DNA of 64,000 nucleotides from Leminorella grimontii ATCC 33999 = DSM 5078 (GTDB taxonomy: Bacteria > Pseudomonadota > Gammaproteobacteria > Enterobacterales > Enterobacteriaceae), in contig NZ_AUUA01000011.1 in the NCBI RefSeq assembly GCF_000439085.1, positions 1 to 64,000 of the forward strand. Reading direction: 5' to 3'. The translations under genes and the position numbers were made by a program. Below the pieces are notes generated by a model. It worked only from the letters and a program-made list of their open reading frames with translations. It searched no databases and was not told the DNA's origin. Of the stretch, positions 35,593-44,945 are shown one piece after another (positions within the stretch are counted from its first letter, which is position 1; each line of letters starts with the position of its first letter).

Positions 35593-36027
35593 ATGGTTAT
35601 CAAACTTAACCAAATGTTTACACGATTGACCGACCATCAAGACGGCGGGAAGCTTCTACTGAGAGTTATGGTTGCCGGGTTGATGCTGTTTCACGGCATT
35701 GCCAAAGCGCAAAACGGCGTGGGCTGGATAGGCGATTCCTTGGTCAATATGGGCTTTCCCTACTTTATTGCCTACGGCGCCTACGTGGGTGAAATCATCG
35801 CGCCAGTCATGATCATCCTAGGAGTGCTCACGCGACCGGCAGCGCTGGTCGTCGCCATTAATATGGTCGTGGCCGTTCTGATGGTCGGCGCTACCGGTAA
35901 GTTTTTCACTCTAACCAAAGTTGGCGCCTGGGGGCTCGAAACCGAAGCCTTTTTCATCATCGGCGCCGTTATTGTCATGCTGCTGGGCAGCGGTAAATAC
36001 TCTATCGTTTCCGCCGATTACAGATAA
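35593..36027 (+). CDS. DoxX-family inner-membrane protein
   Basis: 144 residues with four hydrophobic segments and the DoxX signature (LLRVMVAGLMLFHGIAKA, then MGFPYFIAYGAYVGEIIAPVMIILG). The ATG at 35593 is preceded by AAAAGGAAAATG; a reading from 35548 adds 15 residues without support. DoxX proteins are linked to respiratory or oxidative-stress roles in various bacteria, but the enzyme activity of this branch is unknown. Monocistronic. Confidence 0.85.
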   Translation: MVIKLNQMFTRLTDHQDGGKLLLRVMVAGLMLFHGIAKAQNGVGWIGDSLVNMGFPYFIAYGAYVGEIIAPVMIILGVLTRPAALVVAINMVVAVLMVGATGKFFTLTKVGAWGLETEAFFIIGAVIVMLLGSGKYSIVSADYR

Positions 36028-36035
36028 CCGCCGTC

Positions 36036-36056
36036 GGCCCCGAGTCGCTCGGGGCC
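36036..36056 (+). terminator. GC-rich hairpin after doxX
   Basis: Perfect 9-bp stem GGCCCCGAG/CTCGGGGCC with a 3-nt loop, 9 bp after the doxX stop. It is not followed by a T run on the plus strand, so termination would be weak or factor-assisted. Confidence 0.45.
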
Positions 36057-36194
36057 ACGGTTAAAAAAATCCCGCTTTTTACCACGCTTTATATATACGT
36101 ATCTAAGTCAACGTTAATAAAAAAATCAATACGTTCCGCTTGAGTGTTTATGCTAGGCTGTGAAAAGTAGTTACCGCGATGGAAACGACAGCCT

Positions 36195-37181
36195 ATGAAA
36201 AAGAAACCGCTTTTCGTTCTTTTAGCAATCGTAGTTTGCGTTATCGGCGCATTTTTGGGCTGGCAGCGCTATGCCGACAGCCATCAACCTGCCCTCACCC
36301 TGTATGGCAACGTGGATATCCGAACCGTTAACCTCAATTTCCGCGTTGGCGGCCGTCTGGCTGAGCTTCGCGTCGACGAGGGCGATAAGATCAAGGCAGG
36401 AGACGTTCTCGGCCGCCTTGACGATGCGCCTTATCGCATTGCCGTCGCGCAAGCCAGAGCCAACGTGGACGCCCTGAAGGCTCGGCTGGCGCTGATGCAG
36501 GAAGGCTACCGCGCGGAAGAGATAGCCCAAGCCAAAGCCGCCGTTGCACAAAGCCAGTCGGCCTACCAGTATGCAGAAAGCTTTTATCGCCGCCAGCAGG
36601 GCCTCTGGCAAAGCCGCTCCATTTCCGCAAACGCGCTGGATGACGCCCGCAGCGCCAAAGATCAGGCCTACGCTACGCTGCAATCGGCCAAGCAAAAGTT
36701 AACGCAGTTCGAAACCGGCAATCGCCCTCAGGAGATAGCAGAAGCCAGCGCCAACTATGAGCAGGCGAAAGCCGCGCTGGAAAAGGCAGAGCTGGACCTG
36801 TCCGATACGACCCTTGTCGCGCCTTCCGCCGGCACCATCCTGACCCGCGCCGTTGAGCCCGGCAGCATGGTTAACGCAGCGAACTCCGTATTCAGCGTTT
36901 CTTTAACCAGCCCGGTTTGGGTAAGAGCCTACGTCAGCGAAGTCAATCTGGCCAAGGCGGTTCCCGGCACGGAACTTGAAATTTATATCGACGCTCGTCC
37001 AGATAAGCCCTATCGAGGCACAGTCGGCTTTGTCTCGCCTAACGCGGAATTTACGCCCAAAAGCGTCGAAACGCCGGAACTGCGCACCGATCTGGTGTAT
37101 CGCCTGAGAGTTATCGTTTCCGACCCTGACGAAAGCCTGCGTCAGGGAATGCCGGTCACTATCCGGTTTCCTTCCCGCTAA
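36195..37181 (+). CDS. ybhG: Periplasmic adaptor of the YbhGFSR exporter
   Basis: HlyD/membrane-fusion-type protein, 328 residues, which bridges the inner-membrane ABC exporter to an outer-membrane duct such as TolC (tolC is at 52779). One N-terminal membrane segment is followed by the [19 protein letters not shown] biotinyl-lipoyl half-motif. A long coiled-coil hairpin (about 75-210, [17 protein letters not shown]... [15 protein letters not shown]) precedes the second lipoyl half and beta-barrel ([19 protein letters not shown]). It is first of four closely spaced genes, 9 bp before ybhF. E. coli cecR, which precedes ybhG there, is absent. Confidence 0.92.
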   Translation: MKKKPLFVLLAIVVCVIGAFLGWQRYADSHQPALTLYGNVDIRTVNLNFRVGGRLAELRVDEGDKIKAGDVLGRLDDAPYRIAVAQARANVDALKARLALMQEGYRAEEIAQAKAAVAQSQSAYQYAESFYRRQQGLWQSRSISANALDDARSAKDQAYATLQSAKQKLTQFETGNRPQEIAEASANYEQAKAALEKAELDLSDTTLVAPSAGTILTRAVEPGSMVNAANSVFSVSLTSPVWVRAYVSEVNLAKAVPGTELEIYIDARPDKPYRGTVGFVSPNAEFTPKSVETPELRTDLVYRLRVIVSDPDESLRQGMPVTIRFPSR

Positions 37182-37190
37182 GGCCTGCCT

Positions 37191-38948
37191 ATGACGGACG
37201 GCGCAATCGATCGAGAACGCTGCATCGTGCTGGAGAACGTCATTAAACGCTTTCCAGGCATGGCGCAGCCCGCCGTCGCCAGCCTGACGACTCGAATTGA
37301 AAGCGGCGCGGTTATGGGGTTGGTCGGCCCAGACGGCGCAGGGAAAACCACGCTGATACGCATGCTTGCCGGCCTGCTTACGCCCGACGACGGCGCAATA
37401 CGCGTCGTCGGACTCGATCCCGTTACGGACGATAAGGCGCTGCACGCGGTGCTGGGCTACATGCCACAGAAGTTCGGCCTGTATGAAGACCTGTCGGTAA
37501 TGGAAAACTTAAGCCTGTACGCCGACCTTCGCAGCGTGGTGGGAGAGGAGCGAGAGGCGACGTTTAAGAGGCTTTTGGCCTTTACCGATTTGTCCCGCTT
37601 TACCGACCGCCTGGCGGGTAAGCTCTCCGGCGGCATGAAGCAAAAGCTGGGGCTGGCCTGCACGCTTATCGGCCAACCGAAGGTTTTGCTGCTCGACGAA
37701 CCGGGCGTCGGCGTTGACCCCATATCCCGCCGAGAACTGTGGAAAATGGTGCACGAATTGGCAAGCGAAGGCATGCTAATCCTTTGGAGCACCTCTTATC
37801 TCGACGAAGCCGAACAGTGCCGCAGCGTGCTGTTAATGAACGAAGGCCAGCTGCTCTTCAACGGCCCGCCCGGCGAGTTGACCCAACGCATGGCCGGGCG
37901 CAGCGTGCTTATTTCGGCGACGCGCGGCACCAACCGCAGAATGTTGCAAAAAGCGCTCACTTTACCGCAGGTTACCGATGGCGTTATACAGGGGAGATCC
38001 GTTCGCCTTATTCTGCGTGAGGGCGAAGATCATTCGCGCCTTCCTGAACTGCTGGATCAGCCATCGGCTCCGGTCACCGAAGCTGAACCTCGCTTTGAGG
38101 ACGCGTTTATCGATCTGCTCGGCGGCAATCCCGCCAACGAGTCCGCACTCAGCCGAATTATGACGCGCGTTGAGGGAAACCCGGAAGATGTGGTGATCGA
38201 AGCCGTAACGCTGACAAAAAGGTTCGGCAGCTTCGCCGCCACGGACAACGTCAGCTTCCAGGTCAAACGGGGAGAAATCTTCGGCCTCCTCGGCCCGAAC
38301 GGCGCGGGGAAATCAACGACGTTTAAAATGATGTGCGGCCTGCTTAAGCCCACGGCGGGTAAAGCGCTGGTGCTGGATCTCGATCTAAAAACCAGCTCGG
38401 GAGAAGCACGCCAGCGGTTAGGCTACATGGCGCAGAAATTCTCGCTCTACGGCAACCTGACGGTAGAACAGAACCTGAAGTTCTTCTCCGGCGCTTACGG
38501 GCTGTACGGTAAGCCGCAGCGCAAGAAGATGGACGACATGATAGAGGCCTTCGGTTTTACGCCAATTCTCAACCAGGAACCCAACGCCCTGCCGCTCGGG
38601 TTCAAACAGCGTCTGGCGCTTTCCTGCGCATTAATGCACGAGCCTGACATCCTGTTTCTCGACGAGCCGACCTCGGGCGTCGACCCGCTGACCCGCCGGG
38701 AGTTCTGGCTGCACATTAACGGCATGGTGGAAAAAGGCGTTACCGTGATGGTAACCACTCACTTTATGGACGAAGCGGAGTACTGCGATCGCATCGGGCT
38801 GGTCTATCGCGGCAAAATCATCGCCGCAGGTTCGCCGGATGCGCTCAAGCAGCAGGCGGCCAGCGACGACGCCCCTAACCCAACGATGGAGCAGGCGTTT
38901 ATCTCGTTAGTGCTCGGCTATGATAAAGAGGAGGCGGCGCGTGGCTAA
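37191..38948 (+). CDS. ybhF: ABC exporter ATPase with two nucleotide-binding domains, YbhF
   Basis: 585 residues carrying two ATPase domains in tandem. Domain 1 has Walker A GPDGAGKT, signature LSGGMKQK and Walker [14 protein letters not shown]. Domain 2 has Walker A GPNGAGKS, the unusual signature LPLGFKQR in place of LSGGQ, and Walker [14 protein letters not shown]. The same degenerate second signature occurs in E. coli YbhF, so it is a family trait. It energises YbhS/YbhR. In E. coli the system exports tetracyclines and has been linked to cation/proton exchange. The end overlaps the start of ybhS. Confidence 0.93.
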   Translation: MTDGAIDRERCIVLENVIKRFPGMAQPAVASLTTRIESGAVMGLVGPDGAGKTTLIRMLAGLLTPDDGAIRVVGLDPVTDDKALHAVLGYMPQKFGLYEDLSVMENLSLYADLRSVVGEEREATFKRLLAFTDLSRFTDRLAGKLSGGMKQKLGLACTLIGQPKVLLLDEPGVGVDPISRRELWKMVHELASEGMLILWSTSYLDEAEQCRSVLLMNEGQLLFNGPPGELTQRMAGRSVLISATRGTNRRMLQKALTLPQVTDGVIQGRSVRLILREGEDHSRLPELLDQPSAPVTEAEPRFEDAFIDLLGGNPANESALSRIMTRVEGNPEDVVIEAVTLTKRFGSFAATDNVSFQVKRGEIFGLLGPNGAGKSTTFKMMCGLLKPTAGKALVLDLDLKTSSGEARQRLGYMAQKFSLYGNLTVEQNLKFFSGAYGLYGKPQRKKMDDMIEAFGFTPILNQEPNALPLGFKQRLALSCALMHEPDILFLDEPTSGVDPLTRREFWLHINGMVEKGVTVMVTTHFMDEAEYCDRIGLVYRGKIIAAGSPDALKQQAASDDAPNPTMEQAFISLVLGYDKEEAARG

Positions 38949-40083
38949 TTCGCTGAGTACCTCATTCTCCCCGCGCAGGCTGCTGGCGCTGTGCCGCAAA
39001 GAGACCTACCAAATCCTGCGCGACCCCAGCAGCGGGCTTATCGCCTTCGTTATTCCCCTGATGCTGCTGTTTATCTTCGGCTACGGCATCAACCTAGACT
39101 CCAGCAGGCTCAACGTCGGTATCCTGATGGAGCAGCAAACGCCCGAAGCGCGCCGCCTGGTGGACGCATTCATCGGCTCGCCGTACATCAATCCGACTAT
39201 CGACACGGACAAAAAGCGGCTTATTCATAAGCTACAGGCGGGTGAAATTCGCGGCCTTATCGTCATTCCGGTCGACTTTTCCGAACGCCTGCTCAACGGG
39301 CAGGACGACGCCCCCGTTCAGGTCATCACCGACGGCAGCGAGCCCAATACCGCCAACTTCGCCCAAGGATATGCTGAAGGCGTGTGGCAAATCTGGCAGC
39401 GAAACCAACTTCAGGACAGCGCGCAGCAGGCCCACGGCCTGATTGACGTTCAGCTGCGCTACTGGTTTAACCCTTCGGCCATCAGCAGAAACTTCATTAT
39501 TCCCGGCGCCATCACCATTATCATGACCGTTATCGGCGCTATTCTGACGTCGCTCGTGATTGCTCGCGAGTGGGAACGCGGTACGATGGAAGCGCTGCTC
39601 TCTACCCAAGTCACGCGCGCGGAGCTGCTGCTGTCGAAGCTTGTCCCTTATTACTTCTTGGGGATGACCGCCATGACGCTGTGCGTAGCGGTTGCGGTGT
39701 TTGTGATGGACGTGCCGTACCGCGGCTCTCTGCCGATTCTGTTCGGCATGAGCAGCCTGTTTCTTGCCAGTACGCTCGGCATGGGGCTTTTGATATCAAC
39801 GCTGACCCGCAACCAGTTCAACGCCGCCATGGTAGCGCTGAACGCCGCGTTTTTACCGGCCATCATGCTATCGGGCTTTATCTTTGAAATCGACAGCATG
39901 CCGCAGGTGGTGCGAGCGGTCACTTACGTTATCCCCGCCCGCTACTTCGTCAGCACGCTGCAGACCCTGTTTCTGGCAGGGAACATCGCCCCGATTTTAA
40001 TTATCAACCTGCTGTTTATGGTGGTTTCCGCCATTTTCTTTATCGGATTGACGGCAATAAAAACCAGGCGGAGGCTGGACTAA
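38941..40083 (+). CDS. ybhS: ABC-2 type permease YbhS
   Basis: 380-residue ABC-2 permease with one N-terminal membrane helix, a periplasmic domain (about 50-170) and five more helices. Motifs shared with E. coli YbhS include [43 protein letters not shown] and [15 protein letters not shown]. The GTG start at 38941 has GAGGAGG five bases upstream, inside the end of ybhF, with 8 bp overlap. An upstream ATG at 38920 is a less likely start. It pairs with YbhR as a heterodimer. Confidence 0.92.
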   Translation: MANSLSTSFSPRRLLALCRKETYQILRDPSSGLIAFVIPLMLLFIFGYGINLDSSRLNVGILMEQQTPEARRLVDAFIGSPYINPTIDTDKKRLIHKLQAGEIRGLIVIPVDFSERLLNGQDDAPVQVITDGSEPNTANFAQGYAEGVWQIWQRNQLQDSAQQAHGLIDVQLRYWFNPSAISRNFIIPGAITIIMTVIGAILTSLVIAREWERGTMEALLSTQVTRAELLLSKLVPYYFLGMTAMTLCVAVAVFVMDVPYRGSLPILFGMSSLFLASTLGMGLLISTLTRNQFNAAMVALNAAFLPAIMLSGFIFEIDSMPQVVRAVTYVIPARYFVSTLQTLFLAGNIAPILIINLLFMVVSAIFFIGLTAIKTRRRLD

Positions 40084-40086
40084 GCA

Positions 40087-41214
40087 ATGAAGAACTCGAC
40101 GCTTACGACGCTGCACCGCCTGCTTTCGCTTATCTTAAAGGAGCTTCAGTCGCTGCTGCGCGATAAGCAAACGCGCTTTATTTTGATCATGCCGGTGCTG
40201 ATGCAGGTCATCCTGTTTCCCTTCGCCGCAACGCTTGAGGTGACCAACGCCACCGTCGCCGTTTACAGCGAGGACGCAGGGCAAGCCTCCGTTGAGCTAA
40301 CCCAGCGCTTCGCCAAGGCCAAGGCGTTTAGCAACGTGCTTTTGCTCAACGGCGCTCAGGAAATCGCCCCGACTATCGACGAGCAAAAGGCGCTGCTGCT
40401 GGTGCGCTTCCCAGCCGATTTCTCCCGCAGGCTGGCGGCCGGCGATACCGCCTCCCTACAAATTATTCTCGACGGTCGACGATCCAACAGCGCCCAGATC
40501 GCCGCCAACTACGTGCAGCAGATAGTCAGGCAGTATCAGTTAGAGATAACTCCAAAAGCGCAGGCGCAGAGCCAAAATCGTCTGGTTATTCGCAACTGGT
40601 ACAACCCTAATCTCGACTACAAGTGGTTCGTCGTACCTTCGCTTATCGCCATGATTGTGACCATCGGCGTGCTGATCGTCACCTCGCTGTCGGTGGCGCG
40701 CGAGAGAGAGCAGGGAACGCTGGAACAGCTGCTGGTTTCACCGCTGGCCACCTGGCAAATTTTTATCGGTAAGGCGGTGCCGGCGATGATTATCGCCATC
40801 TTTCAGGCCTCAATCGTGCTGGCTATCGGCATCTTCTTTTACCAGATCCCCTTTGCCGGATCGCTGGCGCTGTTCTACGGCACGATGTTGATTTATACGC
40901 TGTCACTGGTGGGCTTCGGCCTGCTCATCTCTTCGGTGTGCGCTACGCAGCAGCAGGCGTTTATCGGCGTGTTCGTCTTTATGATGCCCGCCATATTGCT
41001 GTCGGGCTACGTCTCCCCGGTGGAAAACATGCCGGTGTGGCTGCAAAACCTGACCTGGGTGAATCCGATCCGCCACTTTACCGACATCACCAAGCAGATT
41101 TACCTCAAGGATGCGGACTTTTCCATCATCTGGGGCAGCCTGTGGCCGCTGCTGGCGATTACCGCCGTGACGGGGAGTTTGGCGTATGGGATGTTTAGGA
41201 GGAATATTGCCTGA
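40087..41214 (+). CDS. ybhR: ABC-2 type permease YbhR
   Basis: 375-residue second permease half of the YbhGFSR exporter, with the same six-helix ABC-2 layout as YbhS. Signature stretches are [49 protein letters not shown] and [27 protein letters not shown]. It begins 3 bp after ybhS, completing the operon. A GC-rich hairpin lies 13 bp after the stop. Confidence 0.92.
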   Translation: MKNSTLTTLHRLLSLILKELQSLLRDKQTRFILIMPVLMQVILFPFAATLEVTNATVAVYSEDAGQASVELTQRFAKAKAFSNVLLLNGAQEIAPTIDEQKALLLVRFPADFSRRLAAGDTASLQIILDGRRSNSAQIAANYVQQIVRQYQLEITPKAQAQSQNRLVIRNWYNPNLDYKWFVVPSLIAMIVTIGVLIVTSLSVAREREQGTLEQLLVSPLATWQIFIGKAVPAMIIAIFQASIVLAIGIFFYQIPFAGSLALFYGTMLIYTLSLVGFGLLISSVCATQQQAFIGVFVFMMPAILLSGYVSPVENMPVWLQNLTWVNPIRHFTDITKQIYLKDADFSIIWGSLWPLLAITAVTGSLAYGMFRRNIA

Positions 41215-41227
41215 TATTTTTACCATA

Positions 41228-41247
41228 GCGCGCGGTAATCCGCGCGC
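41228..41247. terminator. Hairpin between ybhR and the converging Sel1 gene
   Basis: Perfect 8-bp stem GCGCGCGG/CCGCGCGC with a TAAT loop, placed between two converging genes. There is no T run on either side, so it is a probable but non-canonical terminator. Confidence 0.5.
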
Positions 41248-41262
41248 CTTAAATCCATTGGC

Positions 41263-42252
41263 TTATGACGTATACTTTTCAATATACTCCTGAGCCAGGG
41301 CCTGTGCCGCTTTTAGCGTTTTTGCATCCAGTTCTTGCTCAATATCTTTTTTAGTTTCCAATGATGCTTTACTTCCTGATATCTCAGCTACACGAACCCA
41401 CGCGTAGGCAAGTAAATTATTTTTCTCTACGCCTTCTCCCTGAAAATACAAATACCCCAAATTGTTCTGGGCAGCAGCATTACCCAATTGAGCCGATTTT
41501 TGTGACCAATAAAAAACTTGTTCCATATCTCTTTCAATAATCTTGCCTTCAAAATACATGCCGGCAAGATCGCACTGAGCTGAGGCCTCATCCTGTTCCG
41601 CCGCCCGCAGCAGCCAATAATGAGCTAATTGGCCATTTTGCTCAACACCATTGCCTGTACGATAAGCTCCCCCCAACATGTGTTGAGCTTCAGCATTTCC
41701 TTGTTCAGCTGCTTTGCGGAACAAATCGCACGCTTTGACAGGATCCCTTTTAACCACTTCGCCGCTCTCATAATAGAGCCCAAGTGCATACTGCGCCGCT
41801 GCATAGTTTTGTTCCGCAGCTTTACGAAACCATTTAACCGCGGCCTCATCGTCTCGCTTTTTTATAGCATACACGCGAGCTACGCGATCCTGAGCCTCCA
41901 CAAGCCCCAGTTCCCCCGCTTGTTCATACCAATAAATGGCGAGATCCAAATTTTCTTCAATACCCTGGCCATTTTCATAAGAGACGGCAACATTATATTG
42001 CGCTTCAGGTATCCCCGCTTTCGCCAAATCCAGCGTATCCTGAAACTCTTCGTCACCCTGTTCATCTTCTGAATACGTGGGAATCGTTCCGCCTAATCGC
42101 GTAACCAGCTCTTCAAACGCGGCCGCGTCCCCCTGCTCTACTCTTTGCTGTAATTTTTCTATTTCAGCTTCGTTGAGTTCAGGCTGTGAAGGTTTCTTCG
42201 TACCCGCTTGCTGCATTAATTGACCAATAAAAGAAAAAATACCCTTTGCCAT
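41263..42252 (-). CDS. Sel1-repeat (tetratricopeptide-like) protein
   Basis: 329 residues without a signal peptide, so cytoplasmic or delivered by another route. From about residue 80 onward there are six Sel1-like helical repeats of about 36 residues, for example AEAQHMLGGAYRTGNGVEQN and AAAQNNLGYLYFQGEGVEKN. These form a superhelical protein-binding surface. The N-terminal 70 residues are acidic and repeat-free (AEIEKLQQRVEQGDAAAFEELV). GGGAG precedes the ATG. Similar proteins occur in signalling and in contact-dependent effector loci, but no such partners are adjacent. The function is unknown. Confidence 0.85.
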   Translation of the reverse strand: MAKGIFSFIGQLMQQAGTKKPSQPELNEAEIEKLQQRVEQGDAAAFEELVTRLGGTIPTYSEDEQGDEEFQDTLDLAKAGIPEAQYNVAVSYENGQGIEENLDLAIYWYEQAGELGLVEAQDRVARVYAIKKRDDEAAVKWFRKAAEQNYAAAQYALGLYYESGEVVKRDPVKACDLFRKAAEQGNAEAQHMLGGAYRTGNGVEQNGQLAHYWLLRAAEQDEASAQCDLAGMYFEGKIIERDMEQVFYWSQKSAQLGNAAAQNNLGYLYFQGEGVEKNNLLAYAWVRVAEISGSKASLETKKDIEQELDAKTLKAAQALAQEYIEKYTS

Positions 42253-42420
42253 GATTACTCCCTGTCTTATTCACTGCCAGCTATTATTGTTATCGAAGTT
42301 GAGCCAAACGGAACAACATGATAACGCTATAAATAATTTTAACCGTGATTATATCAAACAAAGAAAACCGCACAGCAACAATTCAGCATGTACTTTATTC
42401 AGGAAAATAGGATAAAGAGG

Positions 42421-42447
42421 TATTAAAACGGGCGGCCAACGCCGCCC
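42421..42447 (-). terminator. Terminator after ftsP
   Basis: Stem GGGCGGC/GCCGCCC (42430-42436, 42441-42447) with a 4-nt loop. On the minus strand it is followed by GTTTTAATA, ending the parC-plsC-ftsP direction. Confidence 0.85.
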
Positions 42448-42479
42448 TGTATGTGGTTGAGGATAAAAACAGCGTTTTG

Positions 42480-43922
42480 TCAGGCGTGCTCCTTCACCCA
42501 CAACTGCCCTACATTTCCCCGGTCCGCCATCTCCAGATTTTGGCTGTAGTACAAAAACGGGAAGTGTTCGGAAGAAGGCTGGGTAAACCGCACCAGCAGT
42601 TCGACCTTGCCGTCGACCCAGACGGTGTCCTTCCAGCCGCTGTCTTCCACCGACGGGGCCGCGCCGTTAACCGCGCTTACGAAGAACTGCGCGCCCTGAA
42701 CGTGGAAAGGCTGCGGCATCTCTGCGTTAATAATCCAGCGCTCCCAGGTACCCTGTAGGGATTCCGTATTGATGCGCATTGGATCCCAGATTGCGCCGCT
42801 GATGCCGGGAATAGCATCGCCTAGAACGAATTCACGAGAGCGGACGATGCTGCCGTCGAGGCGATCGACGCCCTTCAGATTAGCAGGTAAGGGCTGAGTA
42901 GAGAGCGCCATCAGCCCGGTTGGGCGCAGCGTCAGAACCAGCGACGAGTTAAGCAGGCTGGACGGTTCAAAGAAGCTGCGAAGGCGGTCGACAACGCCGG
43001 CCGAAGCGCCGGCGGTAATAGAAACTTCGTCCCCTTTAGAGACGTCGATCAGCACTTCCCGACGTTCGCCCGGCGCCAGATTAATCTGGGGCATGGCAAT
43101 CGGCGCAGGCAGCAGGCCGCCGTCGTTAGCCACCAAATGGAACGGACGTCCGTCGCTCAAAGACAGCGTGTAACGGCGAGCGTTTGACGCATTCAGCAGG
43201 CGAAGCCTCACCCAGCCTCGACCAACCTCAACGTAGGGCCCCTGAGCGCCGTTAGTTAGCAGCGTATCGCCAAGGAAGCCGGTCTCACCCGTCTGAGGGT
43301 ATTCCGGCTGGCCGAAGGAATCGAAGCGCTTGTCCTGAATAATGATGGGGAAATCGTCCACGCCGTAGCGGCCAGGGATAGTCAGACCGCGGCTGACGTC
43401 GTCCTCCACAATCCACATTCCCGCCAGACCGTTATAGATATGGGGCCCCATCTTATTAGGCGTAATGGCATGATACCAACAGGTCGCCGCCTGCTGGCGG
43501 ATCGGCACAATAGGCGACCAGTCAACGCCGGGAGACATCAGGCGAGCGCCGTTACCCGTCAAAACGCCCGGCGTTTGCAGGCCGCTTACGGTTACGGCGA
43601 CCGGCTCGCTCAACCGATTGCTGTAAACCATCTTGACGTCGTCGCCGTTGCGCACGCGCACCGTCGGTCCCAGGTATCGACCGTTAAAACCCCATACAGG
43701 CGCCTTAGAATCAGAAAACTGCCAATGGGTGCGCTGCATGGACAAATAGAGAGGCTGACCACGGCGCATTTCCAGCAGAGGAGGAACCGGCAGCGCCGGC
43801 TGCGGCGTAGCCGCCAGCGCAGCTTTTGAAGACAGCATGTTGGCGCCTAGCGCGACGCCCGCGGCCTGCAGCAGGCGGCGGCGGCTGATAGGCAGTACAT
43901 TCTTTTTCAGTTCAAAATCCAT
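42480..43922 (-). CDS. ftsP: Cell division protein FtsP (SufI), multicopper-oxidase fold
   Basis: This periplasmic protein is exported by the Tat system and stabilises the divisome under stress. The twin-arginine signal SRRRLLQAAGVALGANM is followed by three cupredoxin domains without copper ligands, as in E. coli SufI. Conserved segments include VWGFNGRYLGPT, YNGLAGMWIVEDD, GVDDFPIIIQDKR and GWKDTVWVDGKVELLVRF. It has 480 residues. ATG at 43922 is used (the preceding TTG codon is in frame). It lies downstream of plsC in the same direction, as in E. coli. Confidence 0.95.
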   Translation of the reverse strand: MDFELKKNVLPISRRRLLQAAGVALGANMLSSKAALAATPQPALPVPPLLEMRRGQPLYLSMQRTHWQFSDSKAPVWGFNGRYLGPTVRVRNGDDVKMVYSNRLSEPVAVTVSGLQTPGVLTGNGARLMSPGVDWSPIVPIRQQAATCWYHAITPNKMGPHIYNGLAGMWIVEDDVSRGLTIPGRYGVDDFPIIIQDKRFDSFGQPEYPQTGETGFLGDTLLTNGAQGPYVEVGRGWVRLRLLNASNARRYTLSLSDGRPFHLVANDGGLLPAPIAMPQINLAPGERREVLIDVSKGDEVSITAGASAGVVDRLRSFFEPSSLLNSSLVLTLRPTGLMALSTQPLPANLKGVDRLDGSIVRSREFVLGDAIPGISGAIWDPMRINTESLQGTWERWIINAEMPQPFHVQGAQFFVSAVNGAAPSVEDSGWKDTVWVDGKVELLVRFTQPSSEHFPFLYYSQNLEMADRGNVGQLWVKEHA

Positions 43923-43989
43923 CAAAACAGACCTTTGGCTATAGCGTCCCTATTTTATCGGCGTCCCATAATGACAACCCGATTCTGGG

Positions 43990-44736
43990 TTAGCTTCCGC
44001 GCTTTGCGTCCTGCGCTTCAAGCTCGGCCACTTCCCGATTAATCTCGTCCAGCTTCTCGACCATCACTTGATGGCAGTGAAGCGCCAGCTCGCGAACCTG
44101 GTCTTTGCCATACTGCGAGGTGTCAATCGGCGCCATCATCTCTACGATAACGCGGCCGTTGTTGCAGCGGTTCAAATCAATTTTGTTGTGGGTATTGGAA
44201 ACGCAAATCGGTACGATCGGTACGCCCGCCGCTATCGCCGCGTGAAACGCGCCGGTTTTAAACGGCAGCAGTCCGCGGCCCCGGCTGCGGGTACCTTCCG
44301 GGAACATCCAGATTGAAATATCGCGCTTTTTCATCTGATCGACGACCTGATATATCGTTCCGCGCGACTTGGTTTTGTTGTTGCGGTCAATCAGGATATT
44401 GCCCGTCAGCCAGTAAAACGGCCCAAAGAAGGGGATCCACAGCAGGCTTTTTTTGCCAACGGTAACCGTTCTTGGCTGAACGGCCTTAGCCGCCGTCACC
44501 ATATCGTAGTTGTTTTGATGGTTGGCAATATAAATACAGTTACCGATATCGCCCACGCCCGGATAGATCCGCGTTTCCACCTTCAGGCCAAACACCGGCG
44601 CCAGCCTGCCGAACAGGCGGCCAAAGGTATAGGAATGACGAGGATGCCGAGGGCTAAAAAGGCAATAGATTGACCCCAGCAGGCACACCAATATACAAAA
44701 CGGAATAACCACCAGAGCGCGCAAAATTAAAAGCAT
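43990..44736 (-). CDS. plsC: 1-acyl-sn-glycerol-3-phosphate acyltransferase
   Basis: PlsC acylates lysophosphatidic acid to phosphatidic acid in the inner membrane. The catalytic block is ANHQNNYDM (His-x4-Asp), and the substrate-binding block is FPEGTRSRG. PIVPICVSNT provides a later block. An N-terminal hydrophobic segment anchors the protein. 248 residues, close to the 245 of E. coli. AAGGGG precedes the ATG. It sits between parC and ftsP in the conserved order. Confidence 0.96.
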   Translation of the reverse strand: MLLILRALVVIPFCILVCLLGSIYCLFSPRHPRHSYTFGRLFGRLAPVFGLKVETRIYPGVGDIGNCIYIANHQNNYDMVTAAKAVQPRTVTVGKKSLLWIPFFGPFYWLTGNILIDRNNKTKSRGTIYQVVDQMKKRDISIWMFPEGTRSRGRGLLPFKTGAFHAAIAAGVPIVPICVSNTHNKIDLNRCNNGRVIVEMMAPIDTSQYGKDQVRELALHCHQVMVEKLDEINREVAELEAQDAKRGS

Positions 44737-44887
44737 ATGAACCCCTTTCGTTTATAGCCGAATAAGTATACCGACTTATAAAGAAAACGCACCGCCTCTC
44801 GGGGCAGTTATACAATAGAACCCGGCATTTAAGCCGATAAAAACGCGCGCTTATTCTACTCTACTCCACGCGTCCTGATGAGGTATT

Positions 44888-44927
44888 TAATAAAAAAACA
44901 GGCCGCCCCCTATCGGAAAGCGGCCCG
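44888..44927 (-). terminator. Terminator after parC
   Basis: Stem GGCCGC/GCGGCC (44901-44906, 44920-44925) with a 13-nt loop. On the minus strand it is followed by seven T, just after the parC stop. Confidence 0.88.
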
Positions 44928-44945
44928 TCGTTTACGCTATGCTTC

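Noticed and set aside
37191-38948. Inactive second ATPase domain in YbhF because of the LPLGFKQR signature
   Set aside because: The same signature is found in E. coli YbhF, so it is a normal family feature, not a lesion.
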